Of a stretch of DNA of 64,000 nucleotides, positions 57,890 through 64,000 are shown piece by piece. The translations under genes were made by a program, and so were the position numbers. The notes under the pieces were generated by a model, which ran no database searches, was not told where the DNA came from, and saw nothing but the letters and a program-made list of their open reading frames with translations. Every line of letters begins with the position of its first letter. Within the stretch, counting starts at the first letter, position 1. Origin of the DNA: Malania oleifera (taxonomy: Eukaryota; Streptophyta; Magnoliopsida; Santalales; Ximeniaceae); assembly GCF_029873635.1 (NCBI RefSeq), contig NC_080428.1:65323101-65387100 (forward strand). The letters run 5' to 3'.

Positions 57890-58168
57890 ATTTTTAGATT
57901 TCTTAACGAAAAAGCAAACAAAAATCCTATTTATAGCCCCTTGATCCGGTCAAATTTGTCGACGAAATGACACTTTCATCGACAAACCACATAAGACTGT
58001 TTGTCGACGAAGGGAGGATCTCGTCGACGAACCCTAAACTTGATTTTTTCGGACATTCAGGATCTCTTCGTCGACGAGAACACTGGCTTCATCGACAAAG
58101 CCTATTGTTCAATGTTGAAATTTTCCTTTCTTTCTTTCTTATTTAATTTCTGGGTTTGGGTCTCTACA
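56117..58168 (-). mobile_element. Gypsy solo LTR with target duplication CATAG
   Basis: The 2052-bp segment starts TGTAACGCCCCGG and ends GGGTCTCTACA. It is flanked by CATAG at 56112-56116 and 58169-58173. It has the block order of the gypsy LTRs at 21832, 44944 and 48305 in the same orientation, such as GCTTGATCTCTCAGAGGACTTG and GGGTGAGACACTTTTCAG. On the minus strand a TATA box (GGCTATAAATAGG) lies at 57928-57940, preceded by six CGTCGACGA-type palindromes (57955-58105). No partner LTR or internal sequence is attached, so it results from recombination between two LTRs. Confidence 0.9.
57835..57886. repeat. (GA)n microsatellite
   Basis: About 26 uninterrupted GA units lie just downstream of the TATA box of the solo LTR in element orientation, within its presumed transcribed leader (CT repeat on the minus strand). 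Confidence 0.97.
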
Positions 58169-58700
58169 CATAGCCAATGTGAAACACAAACTAATTTTTC
58201 TAGTATATTTTAATTTTAATATTTTTTTAATTTTATGTAAATTCGTTTATTCATTAATTTTATTTTGATAGTCCATAAGGTAAAATTGGATAAAACAATT
58301 ACATTAAAAAATGAATCAAACAGTTGCAAATGATTTAGTTACAAATTCATGACAAATTCAAATTTTATTTAAACATTAATTGTCCATTTAGAGTGCAGTA
58401 TTTAATGTTCAATATTATTGAAAACGTTACTAACTTTTTAAAAATTTAAAAGAGATTTGAAATTTCCATTTATTATTGGTTTAGCATTTTTTTTTATATA
58501 AAAATTCAACAGGACTAAACCGGTTTGACGCTGATGGTGTGCTTTGAATTTTGAAATACCAAATTTGAAAACCGTTTTCCTCCGGTTGTCATCTATCCTG
58601 CCCGCCCAATTGCATAAACCGCGACGCTACCAACCCGACCCGGGACCCGAATACCCATGAAACTAGCCTGTTCCCCGACTCGCACGTGTCGCATGGATCC
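58169..58700 (+). promoter_or_regulatory. Probable promoter region of the downstream membrane-protein gene
   Basis: The 532 bp between the solo LTR and the transcribed-looking leader are AT-rich up to about 58500 and GC-richer after. A TATATAAAA sequence is at 58495-58503. The transcription start cannot be fixed from sequence alone, and the TATA assignment is tentative. Confidence 0.4.
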
Positions 58701-58722
58701 TTGCCTTACCAATTCCAGCTAC

Positions 58723-58723
<1 letters not shown>

Positions 58724-58759
<36 letters not shown>
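58724..58759. repeat. (CT)n microsatellite in the 5' leader
   Basis: A run of 18 CT units lies upstream of the 59237 start codon. Pyrimidine repeats are common in plant 5' leaders. It reads as a (CT)n tract on the sense strand of the gene. Confidence 0.95.
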
Positions 58760-58761
<2 letters not shown>

Positions 58762-59029
58762 CATGAGAGCTCTCCCTCCAGCTCCCGCCATTCCCTCGCT
58801 CCGTCTATGCCGTGTCTCGTCACTCGTGAGCTTCTCTCGATTTCCGCCATTTATTCTCAGCATGAAACCCTAGCCTTCGCGTGGTTCTCACTGTGTAATT
58901 CCGCTTTTACGAGTTCTCTGCTGTGTCGATTTCGTGAAGATTGGGTTTCTCACGTTCTCGGATCTGGAGCTCAGCATTGCCGTTGAGACCTCCCGCGTGT
59001 ATCACCGGTTGCGATCTTCAGTTACGCAG

Positions 59030-59164
59030 GTAGGCAAAGGAAATTTTGTCAAAGTCGATGCTTATATTCTGCTTCGCGACTCTCAATTTGATTTCTATGG
59101 ATTCGGTATGTGGAGCTTTAGTGATAGATCCGATTGTTATCGATGACGTTCTTGAAAATTTCAG
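59030..59164 (+). other. Probable 5'-UTR intron
   Basis: The donor ACGCAG/GTAGGC (59030) and acceptor AAATTTCAG/GCGATAG (59164) enclose 135 bp richer in T than its flanks. Leader introns of this kind are usual in plant genes. Splicing is inferred only from the consensus sites. Confidence 0.5.
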
Positions 59165-59236
59165 GCGATAGTTCTGTAATTAATGCGTGCGTGAGAGTGT
59201 TTGTTTGAGTGATTTTTTTGAATTTTGAGGTTATCG

Positions 59237-60331
59237 ATGGCAATGGAACTTCCTAGTGGAGTTGGTCCAAGAGTTAAGTTGCATTGCGTGAACCAAGGAG
59301 AGTCCGAAGAGTCGCATTCGCATACACAAGGTTTTGAGTTTGAGATTTCTGATGATGATGGTCGGTCTGATCATCAGTTTCGTTCTATGAATGCGTTGGA
59401 GATATTGAGAGAAACTGTTAGGATTCTCCGGTTCAATTCATGGGCATTCATGGGGATTGCTGCATTGTTAATTTGTCCCGTGTCTGCTGTTCTCCTCTCG
59501 AATGTGTTAGTCGATCAGTCGATCGTGAAGAGACTGACTATTCGGCTCTTGTTACTCGCCAGGGCAAGTGGACTTCCTTTGAGGCCTTTCATAAAACAGT
59601 CATGCTATCGTTTCTCTGAGATGGCACTTTCCACCGTCTTGTGCTTCCCTTTGTTCATCACGTTGTTGCTACTATCAAAAGCCGCGGTGGTTTATTCAGT
59701 AGACTGCACTTATTCCAGGAAGAAGTTTGATTCATCAAAGTTCTTCGCAATCATTGCCAAGATTTGGAAGCGCCTTGTTTCGACTTATCTGTGGGTGTGT
59801 ATGGTTGTCATTGGTTGCCTCACTTTGTTTCTTGTTTTGCTTGTCGCTGTCTGCTGTGCCTTCTCCTTAATTGGGTTTCCATCCGATATAAATGTGTACC
59901 CTGCACTGATGGTGGGGATGGTTTTCTCTGTTGTTTTTGCCAATGCTATCATGATTTGTAACATTGCTTTTGTAATATCAGTCTTGGAAGATGTCTCCGG
60001 TCCAAAGGCACTGCTTCGTTCTGGTGGCCTAATTAAGGGGCAGACTCAGGTGGGTCTTTTCATATTTCTTGGATCCACCATTGGTATGGCATTTGTGGAA
60101 GGCTTGTTTGAGCATAGAGTGAAGACTCTGAGCTATGGAGATGGTTCTTCCAGGATATGGGAAGGGCCCCTTTTGGTGATAATGTACTCCTTTGTGGTGC
60201 TTATTGACTCCATGATGAGTGCAGTTTTCTATTTCAGTTGCAGGTCTTTTAGTATGGGAGCCTCCGGTGGAGAATCTCACTCAATTTTGGAAACTGTGGC
60301 ATTGTCATCTGGATCAATGGATATTCAATGA
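59237..60331 (+). CDS. Six-pass plant membrane protein of unknown function, divergent relative of the 16871 gene
   Basis: The frame of 364 residues starts at ATG 59237 (MAMELPSG; a second ATG at 59243 is equally possible) and ends TGA at 60331. The first 50 residues are hydrophilic and acidic, then about six hydrophobic segments follow, near residues 71-92, 126-152, 181-207, 216-247, 267-288 and 309-333. Between the fourth and fifth there is FVISVLEDVSGPKALLRSGG then LIKG, matching the VESSWGIDSLRRSTNLVKG signature of the gene at 16871. The last segment, ending AVFYFSCRSF, also parallels NTVFYMCCKAM there. Related plant proteins exist with uninformative labels such as Son of sevenless protein; the label does not reflect homology to animal SOS. 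Function and membrane are unknown. Single coding exon. Confidence 0.9.
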   Translation: MAMELPSGVGPRVKLHCVNQGESEESHSHTQGFEFEISDDDGRSDHQFRSMNALEILRETVRILRFNSWAFMGIAALLICPVSAVLLSNVLVDQSIVKRLTIRLLLLARASGLPLRPFIKQSCYRFSEMALSTVLCFPLFITLLLLSKAAVVYSVDCTYSRKKFDSSKFFAIIAKIWKRLVSTYLWVCMVVIGCLTLFLVLLVAVCCAFSLIGFPSDINVYPALMVGMVFSVVFANAIMICNIAFVISVLEDVSGPKALLRSGGLIKGQTQVGLFIFLGSTIGMAFVEGLFEHRVKTLSYGDGSSRIWEGPLLVIMYSFVVLIDSMMSAVFYFSCRSFSMGASGGESHSILETVALSSGSMDIQ

Positions 60332-61184
60332 CATCATTGTGCAAACTGATGCATGACTTGTAAAGCTTCTATGACTTGAAATCATAAGTGCTGGAGCTGC
60401 TCATAGGATTTGAAGATTTTACTGCTAGCCATGAGTTCCTTAACCAATTACCACTGACAAGGAGCAAATTTGGGTGGATCATCTGAGTGAAGGGTTTATC
60501 ATGTAGGTAACCTTACAAGGCTTTCAACTAATATTGATATATGATTCAGGCGCATAGAAGTGTTTCTGTGATCAATGAATGCAGGGATTGAATAGATGCA
60601 GCTCAAGGCCTGGCAAGTACAACATTTATGAATTGGTTGCATTCCCAATGGAAAAAATTCTGGACAATTGGTGAATATCAGCATCTTTGTATATCATGCA
60701 TACCTTGCTATAAGTCACAGTTGATACAAAATTGCAATAAACTGTTCCAGCTTTATCTCTTTTCTGTCAAGAATAAACAATAACATAGTTACAAAGTTGA
60801 ACGTCAAAAATATTTGAAGTGGGAATAGTCAGAATTTTTGGGTTGTAACTCATAATAACAATATTGATTAGAAAATTTAGTCTTTAATCTGAGAGCGGGG
60901 TTGAATGATACTGAGACAAAACTTTCTTTTGAAAAAACGTAGGCTGCATTCCTTGTTGTTGCTTCAGTATAGTTCTAAGATACAAGGTAAAAGGCTTGCT
61001 TGTTTTTTTGTTCTCTCTCTTGGGATAGGTGGATAGCGTGGATAATCTTTCTAGGCTAATTGTTGCATTTGATGTCCTCATTCTTTTGGATTATGTATGT
61101 GTTGTTGGTTCTCTCTTTCATGCATTTTCTCTAAATACATGTAATGTGTATTTCTCTCGGGTGCATTTGTTTAATTCTCGGACC
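60332..61184 (+). other. 3' untranslated and downstream region
   Basis: AATAAA signals occur at 60736-60741 and 60773-60778, about 400-445 bp after the stop, so the transcript probably ends near 60760-60800. I see no further gene before the Mutator-like element. Confidence 0.5.
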
Positions 61185-61859
61185 AAAGTTTTTTGAGTTT
61201 TTTCCCGTTTTATCTTTATTTTAAAATAATATATTAAATAATACATTATTTAGGAAAATATTTCCTAGAATGACTCTGACGTAATCTCGCTGCTTGGTCT
61301 AGCGAGATTTAAACAAATCTCCCTGGACCAAGTTGCGAGATTTAAAGGGCTAGGGCAGTAGAGACGGCGACACGTGGCAAGCAAATCTCGTTGGACCATC
61401 CAGCGAGATTTGCCTGAAAATCAGAACGGGGCCTGGGCATGAAAATCGCCCCTGCCCTCTTTCTACATTCTTCCATATTTCCTTCCAGACAGGCTAATAG
61501 ATCAGCGTGAGGGGCAGAGTGGGGTCTTTGTTTATATAGCAGGGAAATATAAGAAATTCAGAAGATTCATCGGAGCATAGGCTGGGCTGGTGCAGGGGAC
61601 GGATGCATGCCAATCTCGCTGGATGTAATTATTATTTTTTAAAATGTTGTTCGTCGTCATTGTGCAAGCTGCAGAATTATATATTATTGCTCTTTTTTTT
61701 TGGAATATATCTAGTTTTGTATTTGATTTTTATGCTTCGTTTGGCTGCCGAGAAACTGTAGGAAAAATTGTGATTGCAATTTTAGTTTTTTCTTCTCATA
61801 ATTAAACTTTTTAGAAGCTGGAAAAAGAAAAGCATGTACTACTAAGCTTGCCATTTCTG

Positions 61860-62132
61860 ATGTATGGCATTCGGAAGAACACCATTTCTGGAAATGGAGA
61901 GGGCTGGGTTTTGCGCTGATGTCGCTGGCTGGGAGGTTTTGGAAGAATGGGATGTTGGGCAATTCACAAGAGAATTGCAGCTTAAATTGAGGGCAATTTC
62001 CAGCTCTGGAAGTTGACCAAGCTGGCTCGGTGTTTCGCCGAAGAAGCCATTGTTCCCGAGGTCTAACAATGTTAGTTTATTGCAGGACACGATCTCCGTC
62101 GGGATTCTGCCGACGTATTGGACAAACCCTTG
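61860..62132 (-). pseudogene. Captured fragment of a leucine-rich-repeat receptor kinase gene
   Basis: On the minus strand the frame from 62132 encodes the end of an LRR array: GRIPTEIVSCNKLTLLDLG, then PSQLGQLPELEIALNLSCN. This matches the last repeats of clade XI receptor kinases of the RGI/RCH1 kind. Immediately afterwards, in another frame (61962 downward), PNIPFFQNLPASDIS resembles the juxtamembrane part of the same type of protein. The repeats between are missing, so two non-adjacent parts of the parent gene are joined. No transmembrane segment or kinase domain is present. It lies wholly between the MULE terminal repeats. Confidence 0.75.
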
Positions 62133-62349
62133 GCTCCCCAGTTAACTAAACAGAGCAGCCACATGAAGAAGAAGAAGAAGAAGCTCTCTGTTGAAAGGAC
62201 TTTAGAACTCCCATGGCTCCCCAGCTAACTAAACATTGCTAATTACAAACATGGCTCATCGCCCACATCAAAATTAATGTCCAAAACATCAAAAGAAGAA
62301 GAAGATGCAAGCAGGGGAAAAAAAAAAAAAACTGGGAACTCATCTATCC

Positions 62350-62613
62350 ATGTGATCAGGCACTTCATGGATCTCCATGATACTCTCCAGCGATGGTTTC
62401 TATGCTTCACTGATTTTGTTCCCCGCTCTCCCCTCTCTCAATTTTCTCCAAAACTTCTTCTAATCTCTTCCCTTCTCCTCCCTTGCCCTTCAGCTGAAAC
62501 ATCAACCACTCCAGCTCTTCCTTCGTCAGCACCACCTTCACCCTCATTCCTCTGTTTCGAAACTCATTTTCCTTCACAAGCCCACTTTCCCTCACAATCC
62601 CACTTTTCTGCAT
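62350..62613 (-). pseudogene. Captured fragment of a second plant gene (small protein family)
   Basis: A 68-codon minus-strand stretch (62613-62407) contains MRVKVVLTKEELEWLMFQLK and a following glycine/glutamate-rich segment with LEEVLEKIERG. After a frame change, KPSLESIMEI is encoded near 62370-62400. This resembles the C-terminal half of a family of short plant proteins of unknown function. The frame break and lack of a start indicate a captured, non-functional copy. Confidence 0.55.
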
Positions 62614-62895
62614 TTTCTCGCTTGCCCATTTTCATGCACTTTCCCTCACAAGCCCACGGATGTGCCATGCAAATCTCGCTGGATGGTCTAGCGAGATTTG
62701 TTTGGGAAATACACTGATCCTGATCCTGACGCGTGACAAATCTCGCTACTTCGTTCAGCGAGATTTGTTAAATCTCGCTGGACCAAGTAGCAAGAGTACG
62801 TGAGTGTCATTTTGGAAATAATTTTCCCGAACAGGGTATTATTTAATATATTATTATAAAATAAAGATAAATCAGGAAAAATCTCAAAGTTTTTT

Positions 62896-63640
62896 GTTGG
62901 ACTGTTCTGGGCTGAATGGTATTGGACTAGATCATTGTGATGATTATTTTATCCTGTGTCTCCTGCCATTCATAAGGGATAAGATAGAGATACCAGTAAT
63001 TTATTTTTTCTTTTTGGTTTCTATACACATAATATGCAAAGGGTTCACTCATAAAAATCAACAGATTGTCATGGTTCACTCAAGCATCAGATAATAAAGA
63101 ACATAGCTTGAGTGAGCTGCAAAGGGTGCATTGTTTCCTTTCAGATTTCCTTTCCGTTATGAGCTTCATATCTTCCTGATTATAGTAGTATGTTTAAGGC
63201 GAAATACCAAATCACAATACCCTGAGTGCTGGTATTTAAATTGCGATGTAGGTAATTCTTTTTATGTTTTTCTTATGTGTTTGGTATGTAAGAATGAAAT
63301 GTAAAAAATCGAATTTGTCACTTCATTGTGCATGTCTTTAATCAATTTTTCGTTTTGATTCTTCTTCCTCGAATCTTTTCCTATTTCATTCCATGAAGTG
63401 TTACTTCTTCAATCTTTTGCATTGCCTTACAATGTTCAAGGAATTTTACTGTTGATCACAACAAAATCTTATTCAAAAGTCACACAGCATCTCAAGATTT
63501 GTAGACCTTTTTACAATGAATTTTTCTTGTGATGATATCTTTTTTTTTTTTAAAAAAAAATAGAGTTTTTGAGCTTCATGGCTGAGTGGGAAAAAATAAG
63601 TTTCAATAAAATTAAATGCCAAGAAGGAGATACTCAATAC
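62896..63640. other. Intergenic DNA
   Basis: No gene, terminal repeat or RNA is recognisable. A T13/A10 tract lies at about 63539-63560. Confidence 0.4.
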
Positions 63641-64000
63641 ATTCTTGTTTTGTGGTGCTTGCTTACAGTTGTACATGTGTGTGTGTGTGTAAATTTGTAT
63701 GTTTATCTATATAATTCATATCATAAAAAAATAACTATTGGGTGAAACTTAGGAATGCTCTAAAATTTAGATTTTTTTGTTTTTTATTTTTAAAATAAAT
63801 AGCTCAATAATACTCAGAGCTAGTGGGACTGTTGTCTTTAATTAAATTTAAATAATTTAATTTTTTATAATTACTTTTTATTATTGTTATTGATTCAATA
63901 CATGGTTGTGGTGCTTGCTTGCACTGTGTGTGTGTTTGTGTGTGTGTAAATTTGTATCTTTATCTATATAATTCATATCATAAAAAAATAACTATTGGGT
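63640..64000. repeat. Direct repeat with (TG)n tracts at the right edge
   Basis: A segment of about 95 bp, with GGTGCTTGCTT, a (TG)n run, TAAATTTGTAT and TCATAAAAAAATAACTATTGGGT, occurs at about 63653-63742 and again at about 63909-64000. The offset is about 258 bp. The second copy is cut by the window end, so a longer tandem array may continue outside. Confidence 0.8.

Larger units (their letters stand above)
61195..62885. mobile_element. Pack-MULE: non-autonomous Mutator-like element with captured gene pieces
   Basis: The 1691-bp element is flanked by identical 10-bp duplications AAAGTTTTTT (61185-61194 and 62886-62895). Its ends are long inverted repeats of roughly 230 bp (about 61195-61425 and 62650-62885) with about 80% matching: GAGTTTTTTCCCG at the left against GAGATTTTTCCTG at the right, both continuing TTTATCTTTATTTTA. 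No transposase is encoded. The interior carries pieces resembling two plant genes, both on the minus strand (61860-62132 and 62350-62613). Target-duplication length, long terminal repeats and gene capture define a Pack-MULE. Confidence 0.9.

Noticed and set aside
62277..62717. 146-codon plus-strand open frame in the Pack-MULE
   Set aside because: It is antisense to the captured gene fragment at 62350-62613, proline/serine-rich without a domain, and runs into the terminal repeat.

Overview
This is nuclear DNA from a flowering plant, most likely a eudicot. It is AT-rich and intron-bearing, and it is dominated by plant-type transposable elements: Ty1/copia and Ty3/gypsy LTR elements, LINEs, hAT and Mutator-like elements. 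It also holds an endogenous plant pararetrovirus copy. Nothing suggests a bacterial, plastid or mitochondrial origin, and the sequence alone does not identify the species. Only two ordinary host genes are convincing. Both encode six-pass membrane proteins that look like distant members of one plant family: 16871-17854 on the minus strand and 59237-60331 on the plus strand. They point away from each other across about 41 kb of mostly transposon DNA.

Left part (1-16.8 kb). A decayed LINE (1-880) is followed by the end of a copia LTR whose primer-binding site is split by a 1063-bp non-autonomous hAT element (1054-2116, perfect 8-bp target duplication). From 2350 to about 11540 lies a broken caulimovirid-type endogenous pararetrovirus. 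Its main copy is on the minus strand. Its non-coding end is duplicated in opposite orientation, giving a palindrome of about 3.5 kb whose centre carries repeated units of about 320 bp, each with a tRNA-Met primer-site-like sequence. A copia fragment (12340-14190) and a LINE 3' end (15640-16320) complete this part.

Middle part (18.2-54.2 kb). A degenerate minus-strand copia element appears to be the outermost layer: one LTR at 18183-18608, pol down to 21831, and a leader plus the second LTR at 53376-54190. Later insertions sit inside it: a gypsy LTR piece (21832-22423), a gypsy element with long LTRs and almost no internal region (22424-28200, itself carrying a 1.4-kb unclassified insertion), a SIRE-like copia tail (28201-30890), and a gypsy solo-like LTR (31021-53375). 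The last is split twice. The first split is a structurally complete autonomous hAT transposon (31241-35446) with a three-exon transposase gene. The second is a gag-only copia element (37569-53130), which holds a gypsy gag fragment (38214-40801) and a non-autonomous gypsy element (44944-50194, 5-bp target duplication).

Right part (54.2-64 kb). AT-rich DNA with a diverged direct repeat is followed by a clean gypsy solo LTR (56117-58168, target duplication CATAG), then the second host gene with a probable 5'-UTR intron. A 1691-bp Pack-MULE (61195-62885) follows, with long terminal inverted repeats, a 10-bp target duplication and captured pieces of a leucine-rich-repeat receptor kinase gene and a second plant gene. 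The window ends in repeat-bearing intergenic DNA.

A theme across the nest is that several unrelated LTR families carry arrays of short palindromes centred on GTCGAC in the region upstream of their TATA box. The autonomous hAT element inserted into one of these.
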